Positions 44,060 to 52,800 of a DNA stretch of 64,000 nucleotides are shown piece after piece. Each line of letters begins with the position of its first letter. The stretch's first letter is position 1. The notes under the pieces are model-generated. The model had not been told where the DNA came from and searched no databases. It was given only the letters and a program-made list of their open reading frames with translations. This stretch comes from an uncultured Bacilli bacterium (GTDB taxonomy: Bacteria; Bacillota_I; Bacilli_A; RF39; UBA660), in contig CASPWD010000004.1 in NCBI GenBank assembly GCA_949425635.1, forward strand, positions 62,001 to 126,000. The letters run 5' to 3'. The position numbers and the translations under genes are program-made.

Positions 44060-44758
44060 ATGAGAAGAAGATTTAAAAGAATTAAAAAAAATAACAAAAG
44101 AAATTATTTATATATAGGTCTTATGATAATTCTTTGTACTTATATGATTGTTGATTATATTGGTTGTAGACTTACACCAATAGTACATAATATAATTGAA
44201 ATTAATGTTAATAAGAATGTTCATAATTATTTGTTTAATATGTTTAATACTGATTTGCTTACGAAAGATGAACTTATGAATATAGTAGAGATTAATAAGA
44301 ATAAGGATGATGAAATCATATCTGTTGATTATAGGTTTGACTTGGTTTATAAAAATTTGAGTGAAAAAATGGCAGAAATGTTCAATGATGTTAGGAATAT
44401 GGATGTGAAAATGGAGTATTATGATTATGAAAATGGTTTATTTTTTGTGCCTTTAGGAATAATTGATAAGGGAAATATTTTAATAACAGATTTTGGCTTT
44501 AAATTGCCTGTTAAGGTAGTTTTTTTCACTGATATAAAGATGGGATATAAAACAAAGGTTACTTCTTATGGAATGAATAATGTTTTAGTGGAGTTATATT
44601 TAGTTGTAACTGTTTGGAATACTGTTTTAAGTCCTAGTTCTTTTTATGATTTTGATAATACTTATGAAATAGTTGTAGCATCTAAGGTTATTATGGGTAA
44701 AATACCAGTTTTTTATGGAGATAGTATAGAGAAATCTAGTTCAATTGTATCTAGTTAA
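44060..44758 (+). CDS. yunB: Sporulation protein YunB
   Basis: This 232-aa protein has an N-terminal membrane anchor and the YunB pattern: FFVPLGIIDKGNIL, then GFKLPVKVVFF, then VTSYGMNNVLVELYLVV, then KVIMGKIPVFYGDS. YunB is a sporulation-specific protein in Bacillus. It lies upstream of yutD, yutH and yutI homologues, as in the B. subtilis yun/yut region. A TAAAAT box ends 6 bp before its ATG and there is no ribosome-binding site, suggesting a leaderless message. Confidence 0.8.
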   Translation: MRRRFKRIKKNNKRNYLYIGLMIILCTYMIVDYIGCRLTPIVHNIIEINVNKNVHNYLFNMFNTDLLTKDELMNIVEINKNKDDEIISVDYRFDLVYKNLSEKMAEMFNDVRNMDVKMEYYDYENGLFFVPLGIIDKGNILITDFGFKLPVKVVFFTDIKMGYKTKVTSYGMNNVLVELYLVVTVWNTVLSPSSFYDFDNTYEIVVASKVIMGKIPVFYGDSIEKSSSIVSS

Positions 44759-44799
44759 AATGGTTATTTTGTGGTAGTATGTATATAGTAGGTGATAAT

Positions 44800-45321
44800 A
44801 TGCCAAATGAAGGAAATGTATTTATTAATGAAGCTTTGAATGAAGGATTTAAACTTTATATAGAAAATGAAAAAAAAGAATATTCTTTGGACTACAACAA
44901 GTTTTTGTGTTGTATTGTTAGAATGCTTGTTATAGTTTATGATAAAGATGTATTAGTTAACGCTTTTCATTCTAATGATGTAAGTTCTTTTGATAAAGAA
45001 TTGGTTCGTTATGGTTTTAGTGATGTTGATGTAATTAATTTTAAAACAGTGTGTGATAAATTTTATAAATTTGACTTGAAGCAGCAAAGTAAAGCTATTA
45101 AGAAGAAAAATAAGTTTTTTAACTTGGTTCAAAAATATTTGATTGATATGATGAAATGTAAAAATAACGCTAATTCAGTTAATAATGAAGAAAATAATAA
45201 TTTTTATGATCTTTTGTTTACAGCTAATAGCAAGGATTTTTATAAAAAAAGTACTGCTGTGATGTTGGCATATAATCCTTATGAGATAGATGAATATGCT
45301 AAAAAACAAAATTTAATATAG
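44800..45321 (+). CDS. Unknown small cytoplasmic protein
   Basis: This 173-aa protein is helical and Lys/Asn-rich, without membrane spans. The ATG at 44800 follows TAGGTGAT; the ATG at 44779 has no site. It sits between yunB and yutD, within the conserved block, and is not a family I can name. Confidence 0.6.
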   Translation: MPNEGNVFINEALNEGFKLYIENEKKEYSLDYNKFLCCIVRMLVIVYDKDVLVNAFHSNDVSSFDKELVRYGFSDVDVINFKTVCDKFYKFDLKQQSKAIKKKNKFFNLVQKYLIDMMKCKNNANSVNNEENNNFYDLLFTANSKDFYKKSTAVMLAYNPYEIDEYAKKQNLI

Positions 45322-45334
45322 TTGGGGGATTTTT

Positions 45335-45625
45335 ATGAGTAAGACAATTAATGTTAATAATGTAGAATATGATGTTATAAAAGATGTTAATGAAGCAATC
45401 GATGTTGAATTGTTGAGTGAAAAAATAACTGATTATTTTGATAATTATGATTATATAGTTGGAGATTGGGCTTATGGAAAGCTTAGATTAAAGGGATTTT
45501 ATAAGTCAGATAATAAAAAATGTAAGAAGATTAATGATATTGCGGGGTTAGAAAGTTATATAGAAAATAATTGTGCTTATGGATGTAAGTGGTTTCAAAT
45601 TCAAAAAAAAGGAATTGATAAATAG
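45335..45625 (+). CDS. yutD: YutD-family protein
   Basis: This 96-aa protein has the DUF1027/YutD signature YDYIVGDWAYGKLRLKGFY and the end NNCAYGCKWFQI. The function in Bacillus is unsettled. Neighbouring yunB, yutH and yutI homologues support the assignment. The start follows GGGGGA. Confidence 0.85.
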   Translation: MSKTINVNNVEYDVIKDVNEAIDVELLSEKITDYFDNYDYIVGDWAYGKLRLKGFYKSDNKKCKKINDIAGLESYIENNCAYGCKWFQIQKKGIDK

Positions 45626-45681
45626 AAGTTATTTTGCTATAATGAATTATAGAAAAGAATAAAGAATAGAGAGGGATTGCA

Positions 45682-47031
45682 ATGCCAGAGAAAATCTCGA
45701 TTTTGAAGGAGTCTGGTGAAACACTGAATTCAAATGTAGTTTCTGTGTTTTTAATACCTGATACTCAAAAAAGATATATTATTACTACTGAAAATGCTGT
45801 GGATCCTCATGGACTCACTGTTTTGCATGTAAGTGAAATTGTCGATGGAACATTACAAAAGGTTGCAACTGATGATGAATGGTCATCTATAAAGACAATA
45901 ATGAGAGCTATAATCTCTGGTAATGTGGGGACTTTTAAATATTTACCAGTTATAAGTAGTATAAAAGCTAGCGGACAATATTCTAGGGATATTTCAGTTA
46001 GTGCATCTGCTTCTAAACAGATGATAGATAATTATGCAATAGGCGAAAAAGCTAGTGAAGCTGATATTGGAGTAGGAGATCAAAGTAATGCAGGTGGTGG
46101 AGTAATTGCTCCGCAAAATATGATGAATCAACCTGATTTAAATATTCAACCTAGTACAATTTTTCCTACAGGAAATATTACACCTTCAGCTGATAATGAG
46201 TTGATGCCAGGGATTGCTGAGGTTCCTAATAATATGGGAATTAATCAGAATGATAATCCTATGCAACCAATGTCTTCAGTTGATTCTGGAATGATGAATC
46301 AGCCAGTTAATGAGGTTGGTGTAAGTGGGGTATCTGTTAATGGGGTATCTCAAGATCCTATGATGAATCAGAATATGCCAATGTCTCCGATTGTAAGCGG
46401 AGATATGAATGGGGCTGATAATGTAAGTTCTGGTGTTCAAGTAGCTGTTCCAACGCAGGTTGTTCCAAGTGCGCAAATCGTTCAGGAAGCACAAATGCCT
46501 GCTAATACAGAGATAAGCTTCAATAGTAATGCTACTCCAAGTTTTGCACCCAATGCTAGTTTGGATGAAGTTGTTGCTGGTGCACAACAGATGTTTATGG
46601 AGGGTGTAAAAAGTTTAGTACAAACTATTCAAGAAAAAGTATATAGAGATTTATATGCTAAAGAAGCTGAGTTAAAGGCTAAAGAAGCTGAATTATTGCA
46701 AAAAGAACAAATGTTAAATAATCAGATGGCGATGATGAATAATGGTGGAGTAAATATGATGGCTCAAAATATGCCGATTAATCAAGGGTTAGCATCTGGT
46801 GTTATTCAAGTAGATTCCGTGGGAACTCCTGTTGATATGAATCAAAATATGATGATGAATAATCAAATGGCAGGTATGGTTACACAACAAGCTCCAGTAA
46901 ATCAAATGGGTGTAGGTATTCAATCTCCTATGCAGATGAATGGAGTTGTTCAAAATCAACCAATAGTACAAGCAGTTTCACCAATGGTCAGTGGACCAAT
47001 GAATGTTTCTGCTAATAATGATGTTATATAA
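45682..47031 (+). CDS. Protein with conserved N-terminus and Met/Asn/Gln-rich low-complexity body
   Basis: This 449-aa protein has a globular N-terminal domain (1-105) starting EKISILKESGETLNSNVVSVFLIPDTQKRY. Long stretches rich in Asn, Gln, Met, Pro and Val follow (many NQxM and PMNQ runs). A short heptad coil sits near 305-345 (AKEAELKAKEAELLQKEQ). The N-terminus has a DUF1292-like feel but I cannot assign it. The tail resembles prion-like or phase-separating regions. The start follows GAGAGGGA. Confidence 0.6.
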   Translation: MPEKISILKESGETLNSNVVSVFLIPDTQKRYIITTENAVDPHGLTVLHVSEIVDGTLQKVATDDEWSSIKTIMRAIISGNVGTFKYLPVISSIKASGQYSRDISVSASASKQMIDNYAIGEKASEADIGVGDQSNAGGGVIAPQNMMNQPDLNIQPSTIFPTGNITPSADNELMPGIAEVPNNMGINQNDNPMQPMSSVDSGMMNQPVNEVGVSGVSVNGVSQDPMMNQNMPMSPIVSGDMNGADNVSSGVQVAVPTQVVPSAQIVQEAQMPANTEISFNSNATPSFAPNASLDEVVAGAQQMFMEGVKSLVQTIQEKVYRDLYAKEAELKAKEAELLQKEQMLNNQMAMMNNGGVNMMAQNMPINQGLASGVIQVDSVGTPVDMNQNMMMNNQMAGMVTQQAPVNQMGVGIQSPMQMNGVVQNQPIVQAVSPMVSGPMNVSANNDVI

Positions 47032-47048
47032 TATATGGTGACAAATTT

Positions 47049-47079
47049 AAACTTTAAGTGATAATCTTAAAGTTTTTTT
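47049..47079 (+). terminator. Intrinsic terminator before yutH
   Basis: AAACTTTAAG and CTTAAAGTTT form a perfect 10-bp stem around TGATAAT, followed by TTTT. Confidence 0.8.
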
Positions 47080-47092
47080 ATATATTTATAAT

Positions 47093-47962
47093 ATGAAAGA
47101 TATATTAAACAAATTAAAAGAGTATTATGGATTAGATGTTCAAGATTATGAATGTTATAAAGATGGGATAACATTTTTTGTCAATGGGAATTATTATTTA
47201 TTTACAAAGTGTTTGTTTGAGGAAGAATATTTAAATGATATTTTGGAATTATGTAATTATGTTAGAAGTAGTGGAATAAAAATCCATGATTTTGTTTACA
47301 ACAAAGAATATAAGTTAATATCAGATGGTTATGTTTTATTTAAAATAAATGTTTTTATAGAAGAAATAGATTTCGATGATATATTACTTTTTAAAAGATT
47401 AGATTGTAGTAAGTATTTGAAAAAATATGTTTTTATGGATAAATTTTGGGAAGACAAAATAGATTATTTAGAGATTCAATTAAGCGAATTGTCTGATAAT
47501 AAGCTTCTTAACAATAGTTTTGATTATTATGTTGGTATAGCGGAGATTTTAATACTTTATCTAAAGAATAATTATGATAAAGAAAAAATAAAATTATGTT
47601 TGTCTCATAGGTGTTTAGAATGTTTAGATACTTTAGAGTTTTATAATCCTTTAAATATAAGTGTTGATTTACCCTATAAGGATGTTGCAACTTATTTGAG
47701 AAGGAAAAAAGATGTATTGTTATTAACTTCGATGATTGATGAATCTTTAAGAGATGGTAACTATGGTTATTTTTTTGCAAGAATGGTTTTTCCTTTTAAA
47801 TATTTTCATGAAGTTGAGGGAATATTGGTTGATAAAAAGTCTAATAGAGAGTTGATTGAAATAGTTAATAATGTTGATAATTATGAAAGGTATTTATTTG
47901 ATATGGAGAAAATGTTTGGGATTTTTTTGTTTGAATGGGTGAAAGACAGTATTAAGCCATAA
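47093..47962 (+). CDS. yutH: YutH/CotS-like kinase-fold protein
   Basis: This 289-aa protein resembles the CotS/YutH spore-coat family, which has an aminoglycoside-kinase-like fold. Visible pieces are LSHRCLECLDTLEFYNPLNISVD at the catalytic-loop position, KDVATYLRR, and YFFARMVFPFKYFHEVEGIL near the end. The Asp expected after His-Arg is Cys, so it may be a pseudokinase. It sits next to a convergent yutI homologue, supporting the name. Its ATG follows directly on TATAAT with no ribosome site. Confidence 0.6.
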   Translation: MKDILNKLKEYYGLDVQDYECYKDGITFFVNGNYYLFTKCLFEEEYLNDILELCNYVRSSGIKIHDFVYNKEYKLISDGYVLFKINVFIEEIDFDDILLFKRLDCSKYLKKYVFMDKFWEDKIDYLEIQLSELSDNKLLNNSFDYYVGIAEILILYLKNNYDKEKIKLCLSHRCLECLDTLEFYNPLNISVDLPYKDVATYLRRKKDVLLLTSMIDESLRDGNYGYFFARMVFPFKYFHEVEGILVDKKSNRELIEIVNNVDNYERYLFDMEKMFGIFLFEWVKDSIKP

Positions 47963-47971
47963 AAAAAGTAA

Positions 47972-48250
47972 TTAAACTGTTACGTTAATTACTCCTTCGA
48001 TTTCTGGAATATCAGCTTTGATGGTTTCGTATAGTCCGTTTTTTATTGTTTCATCAGAGAACATACAAGCTTGGCATGCTCCTGTTAAGCGGACATAAAC
48101 TATTTTATCTTTATAATCGATAAACTCAACATCTCCACCATCCATATTTAGGTAAGGTCTAAGTGTATCTAGAATTTCTTTAATATGTTCAATTGTCTCA
48201 GATGATTGTGTATTATTGTTGTTTATCATTTTTTCTTCGGTATTATTCAT
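47972..48250 (-). CDS. yutI: NifU C-terminal-domain (Nfu) iron-sulfur carrier, YutI-like
   Basis: This 92-aa protein matches the Nfu domain: IKEILDTLRPYLNMDGGDVEFIDY and the cluster site GACQACMFS (CxxC). It carries Fe-S clusters to apoproteins and complements the SUF operon at 3.3 kb. A polar 20-residue leader (MNNTEEKMINNNNTQSS) precedes the domain. It is convergent with yutH. Confidence 0.92.
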   Translation of the reverse strand: MNNTEEKMINNNNTQSSETIEHIKEILDTLRPYLNMDGGDVEFIDYKDKIVYVRLTGACQACMFSDETIKNGLYETIKADIPEIEGVINVTV

Positions 48251-48318
48251 AAGTCCATTCCTTTCTGTATATTTTTAAATTGCTTTTAATACTTAGACAA
48301 TTATACCTTATAAATTAT

Positions 48319-48347
48319 TTGGTGTAAATAATTTGTTGTGGTATAAT
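48319..48347 (+). promoter_or_regulatory. Promoter of the S1-domain protein gene
   Basis: TTGGTG (48319-48324) and TATAAT (48342-48347) are separated by 17 bp, with TGG before the -10. It lies 23 bp before the ATG. Confidence 0.6.
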
Positions 48348-48370
48348 AACTTTTGTAGAAGAGGTGTATT

Positions 48371-48718
48371 ATGCCAAAATATAAAAAAGGAGATATAGTT
48401 AAAGGAAAAGTAACTGGTATTGAAAATTATGGTATTTTTATTTCATTAGAGGATGATAAATATACAGGCTTAATTCATATTTCAGAAATTTCAGATAAGT
48501 TTGTAAGAAATGTTTTTGATTATGTTCAATTAGATGAAATTATAAATGCCAAAGTAATAGAAGTAAATGAAAGTAATAAGCAATTAAAGTTGTCTATTAA
48601 AGATTTTAACTATCGTATCGATGATAAACGTAATTTGGAAGACAAAAATGGTTTTTCACCATTAAGGGAAAAACTTCCAGAGTGGATATCTGAATATAAG
48701 GAAAGAGCAAGGAATTAA
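48371..48718 (+). CDS. yugI: S1-domain RNA-binding protein (YugI/GSP13-like)
   Basis: This 115-aa protein is one S1 domain: GDIVKGKVTGIENYGIFISL, then YTGLIHISEISD, then LDEIINAKVIEVNESNKQLKLSIK. A short basic/aromatic tail follows. B. subtilis YugI (GSP13) has the same length and binds ribosomes. The start has AGAGGTG. Confidence 0.85.
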   Translation: MPKYKKGDIVKGKVTGIENYGIFISLEDDKYTGLIHISEISDKFVRNVFDYVQLDEIINAKVIEVNESNKQLKLSIKDFNYRIDDKRNLEDKNGFSPLREKLPEWISEYKERARN

Positions 48719-48774
48719 TTATGATTCTTTGCTTTTTGTTTGTAATGGTTGAATTTATTAACTGGTGGGTAATA

Positions 48775-48828
48775 AAAAATTACTCCGAAATTACTCTGAA
48801 TGATGGGGAAATAGAGTAATTTTTGATT
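48775..48828 (+). terminator. Terminator-like structure after the S1 gene
   Basis: AAAAATTACTC (48775-48785) pairs with GAGTAATTTTT (48814-48824). A second ATTACTC copy in the loop offers an alternative pairing. Confidence 0.55.
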
Positions 48829-48845
48829 AAAAAAGGAGATTAACA

Positions 48846-48877
48846 CAAGAAAAAAAGCCTTATTATAAAGGCTTTTG
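48846..48877 (-). terminator. Intrinsic terminator of tRNA-Leu
   Basis: AAAAGCCTT and AAGGCTTTT form a 9-bp stem, with TTTTTT following on the minus strand. Confidence 0.8.
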
Positions 48878-48887
48878 TATTCTTAAA

Positions 48888-48976
48888 TGGTGCCCAAGGC
48901 CGGACTTGAACCGGCACGAGGGTTAAATCTCGCAGGATTTTAAGTCCTGTGCGTCTACCTGTTCCGCCACTTGGGC
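48888..48976 (-). tRNA. tRNA-Leu (anticodon UAA)
   Basis: An 89-nt gene with a long variable arm, anticodon loop CTTAAAA (UAA), T-loop GGTTCAAGTCC and encoded CCA. It is alone on the minus strand and has its own terminator. Confidence 0.95.
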
Positions 48977-49125
48977 AGCACCTGTGTCTTTTCATAAGAC
49001 TTCTTGAGTATATCGCATTTTTTTTTGTTTTGCAATACTTTTTTTGAGTTTTTTTAAAAAATATTAATAAAAAGCATATTAATAGTAAGAAATTGAAAGT
49101 TTAGTAAATTTTTTTTAATTTTTTG

Positions 49126-49155
49126 TTGACATTAGAATTTTTATTATGCTATAAT
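49126..49155 (+). promoter_or_regulatory. Strong promoter of tRNA cluster Ser-fMet-Phe-Asp
   Basis: Consensus TTGACA (49126-49131) and TGCTATAAT (TATAAT at 49150-49155), 18-bp spacing. Confidence 0.88.
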
Positions 49156-49185
49156 CAATTTGTCGCTGGAAGAAAAGAGCGAAAC

Positions 49186-49278
49186 GGAGGAATACCCAAG
49201 TCTGGTTGAAGGGACCGGTCTTGAAAACCGGAAGGTCGTGTGAGCGGCGCAGGGGTTCGAATCCCTTTTCCTCCGCCA
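49186..49278 (+). tRNA. tRNA-Ser (anticodon UGA)
   Basis: A 93-nt gene with the long variable arm of tRNA-Ser, anticodon loop CTTGAAA and encoded CCA. It is the first of a four-gene cluster. Confidence 0.95.
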
Positions 49279-49292
49279 TTTAATTTATTTAT

Positions 49293-49369
49293 CGCGGGAT
49301 GGAGCAGTCTGGTAGCTCGCCGGGCTCATAACCCGGAGGTCGTTGGTTCAAATCCAGCTCCCGCAACCA
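49293..49369 (+). tRNA. Initiator tRNA-fMet (anticodon CAU)
   Basis: A 77-nt gene. The unpaired C1 opposite A72 and three G-C pairs in the anticodon stem (GGG CTCATAA CCC) mark it as the initiator. CCA is encoded. Confidence 0.93.
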
Positions 49370-49370
49370 T

Positions 49371-49446
<76 letters not shown>

Positions 49447-49447
49447 T

Positions 49448-49524
49448 GGTCCGTTAGTCTAGAGGCCTATGACGTCTGCCTGTCACGCAGAAGATCACGG
49501 GTTCGAATCCCGTACGGACCGCCA
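49448..49524 (+). tRNA. tRNA-Asp (anticodon GUC)
   Basis: A 77-nt gene, anticodon loop CTGTCAC, T-loop GGTTCGAATCC, encoded CCA. Last gene of the cluster, at the left edge of the toxin island. Confidence 0.94.
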
Positions 49525-49533
49525 TTTTGAATA

Positions 49534-49563
49534 TTAAAGTCTTAGAAATAAGACTTTTTTTCA
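49534..49563 (+). terminator. Intrinsic terminator of the tRNA cluster
   Basis: AAAGTCTTA and TAAGACTTT form a 9-bp stem with a GAAA loop, followed by T residues. Confidence 0.85.
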
Positions 49564-49817
49564 TGCTTTTTTTTAAGTCGGTGTAAAGAATTTCCGGAGA
49601 AATTTTTAAAAAAAGTACGAATGCAACAATCAGAGATAGGTCTGTAGAAGAGCATAGGTTTATTAGTGCAGAAAACTCAAATTGTGAGATTTGAGAGAAC
49701 TTAATTATGTTAATTTATTAATTTTCTTTGTTCTACACAAATAAACAGAATGTAAAAGCTTATTTTAATATTAGGCAAAATATTATATAATTAATATAGT
49801 TGAAAGTAGTGATATTA
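49564..49817 (+). other. Toxin-gene upstream region with an inverted repeat
   Basis: There is no gene in these 254 bases. CTCAAAT...ATTTGAG (about 49676-49695) is a 7-bp inverted repeat with a 6-nt gap, which could be an operator or an RNA hairpin. A TATAAT-like box lies near 49785-49790, about 28 bp before the likely start codon. No -35 box is convincing, suggesting a weak or regulated promoter. Confidence 0.45.
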
Positions 49818-52800
49818 ATGCTAAATATAGGAACATACAATGCAAAAAAAATTAATGGAGGATTAGTCAGCACCAATGAAATAAATTTTAATGACTATGT
49901 TGATGATTATAATCTCACAATGAATAATAACTCAAGGGAAGCATCATATGATTCGATTAATCTTGATAATTTTATAGATTCATCAGAAGAAAATGTATTT
50001 TTAGAACACAATGAGATGCTTTACAATCCATTAAATAATCAAATAAATGCAGAGGAACTTTTTAAGGCCACGTCATCTAATGTATCAGAAGAATCCATAT
50101 CAGCAGGGGATGTTTATTCATTAACATTAGAAAAATTTCAACCTATAATAGAAAATCTTAAAAATACATTATATAGTACTGCTGCGTCGGTTGCTCCTGC
50201 ATCTCAAACCGCTATTGATTGGATTGGTAACAAATTAACTGATGTTGGAGATTTTTTATGGCATTCAGTAACACATCCGCTTGAGACACTGAAAAAAACT
50301 ATGGCATCTCTTGCAAATACAACAATAGGTTTAGTTCAAGGATTAGGAGAATTTGCGGAAGCTCTTGTAGATACTGCTGCGATAATTGGAACAATTTCAA
50401 AAACTTCACTTTATGCTTTGTTTGACGGATTTAATTGGTTAGGAAGTAAGATATTAGGTTATGATTTTCATTCACTCACAGTTGCTAAATGGAGTCAAAC
50501 CATGAATTTCGTTTCTACTAAGTATGTTACTAATGCATTTGATAGCTTTCATGCGAATAGTCAGATAGGAAAATGGTTAGATGATAATTCATATGGTCCA
50601 TTTAAATCGACTGGAGCAGTTTATAAAGTGGCGGATGGTATTGGATATATTGGAGGAATAATACTATTAACGCTTGCAACAATGGGTATAGGTTCAGTAG
50701 CCACTGCTGGCGGTGCTGCTAGTGGAACCGCAATTGGAGCAGGAGCATCTGCAACAGCTGCAACTACAGCAGGAAGCAATGCTGGAGTAATTGCTACATA
50801 TAATTTAGGAAAAATGTTTACAATAAATTTAACTCAACAAGCTATAACATCTGGTGCTATAGCAGCAACTGCAGGACTTGGCAAGAACACTCAAAATGCT
50901 TGGGCAGATGGAGCGTCTTTAGGAGAAGGACTAGCTTACGGAGGAGCAATGGCTGCATGGGAAGGATTTGAAATGTTCCTAGGAGCAGAAATAAATGCCT
51001 TAAAACTCTCGGGATTAAGTGGACTAAAAGGACAATTGGCAACAACAGGAACACATGTATTATTGGATACAATTGATGGTGCATCAGGGGTATTTGTAAA
51101 TCCATTCATGCAAATGATATACAATCCAAATGAAGGTAATATGGAACAAATAATGTATCTAGTAAATCATGATGAAAATGGAAATCAAAAAAGTAACAAG
51201 ACGTGGGGTGATTTAACTTTTACTGAAAAATATGACGCAATGTTTAAATATAATGGTGGATGGGGTGCTGTAGGAACACAGGCAATAAGTGCAGCAGTTA
51301 TGAGTTTTATAACAGAAACCCCTGATCTAGCAAGAGCAATAAAACCTTTAAGTGCTCTAAATGCTTTAAGAATGATAAGTGATTTAGAAACGAAAAATAA
51401 TGTTCAACTATTCACTCTTGAAGAATTAGCTGCGATAAATAAAGGAGAGATAACTTTAACAGCTAAAGAAATAGAAGAGATTTTACAAGACAAATTAATT
51501 GCCAAACAACTTGCTTCCCAAACTGTAGATGTTAATTCGGTAGATCCTGCTAACCAACCAACACAAAAACTAATGGATAATATTCAAGTAGATCCTGCTA
51601 ACCAACCAACACAAAAACTAATGGATAATATTCAAGTAGATCCTGCTAACCAACCAACGCAAAAACTAATGGATAGTGTTCAAGTAGATCCTGCTAACCA
51701 ACCAACGCAAAAACTAATGGATAGTGTTCAAGTAGAACCAGTTAGTCAACCAACGCAAATACCAATTGATACTAAACCTTTAGATAACATAAGTCCTACA
51801 CAAGTTGCTCAAGAAAATAACCTAAATAATTTAATAAACAGTTATTTAAATCAAGATAAAGGTATTCACCTTGTCCAAAGCGGGAGCACAGGAAAATCTT
51901 ATACTTTATATAGCGATTATGCAGAATACTTACAAACACAACAAGCTCATATTCAAAGTGTAGTAGATTCCTTAACTCCACAAGAAAGGGATATCATAAA
52001 GATATATATTTCAGAGAATGATTTTAGATCATATCAAAGTATAAATGGTTTTGCTAGGAATACATTATTTGAATATGAAACTGTTGGGGAACAGCAAGTA
52101 TTAAAAGAGGTAAGGCTTTTTGGAATAGGTGGATCGTCCCATTATAGTATGGATGAATTTATAAAAAAAATAAAAGCAAAAGGATTAAGTCTTTCTGATT
52201 ATGTAAAACAAACCTCTGATGATTTCTATACATTAAAAGGAGCAGTAGAAAAGAGCTTGTTACCAGAAGATACAATTTTATTTAGAGGAGTAAACGATAA
52301 TTTTTTAAGTCAGTTTGGTGTAGAGCGATCATCTCCATTTGCAGAAATAAAAAAAGCTATAATGGATAAAGGTCTTCTGGTAGATGATGCATTTTTAAGT
52401 ACTTCAGCTACTCCAAGTGCTACCCCTTTTAAAAACAAAAGTATTCAAATAGTTCTTAATTGTGAAAAAGGGACACCAGCTTTAGATTTTTCTAAAGTAG
52501 GAGGCCTAGATTATGAACAAGAAATATTGTTGGCTCCAGGGCAAGCATTTCGTATAACAGGAGTAGAACAAGTTGGATTAGGAAATACAATAAGAATATA
52601 TGCTGATAGTATACCTCAAACTACAGTATCTGATTCAGTTGCTGATAATATCACATCTTCAGCAGCAGATAATCTTGCGTCTGCAACGAAAACATTGACA
52701 GGACAATTTAGCTCTTATATAGACTCTGCACCAATATTTAAGGATATGAGCGAATTAACAAATTATATTGGAAAAAGAGCACATCAAGTTACTAATGGAA

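Noticed and set aside
51540-51764. CRISPR array
   Set aside because: The 48-bp units are contiguous, without spacers, and lie in frame inside the toxin gene.
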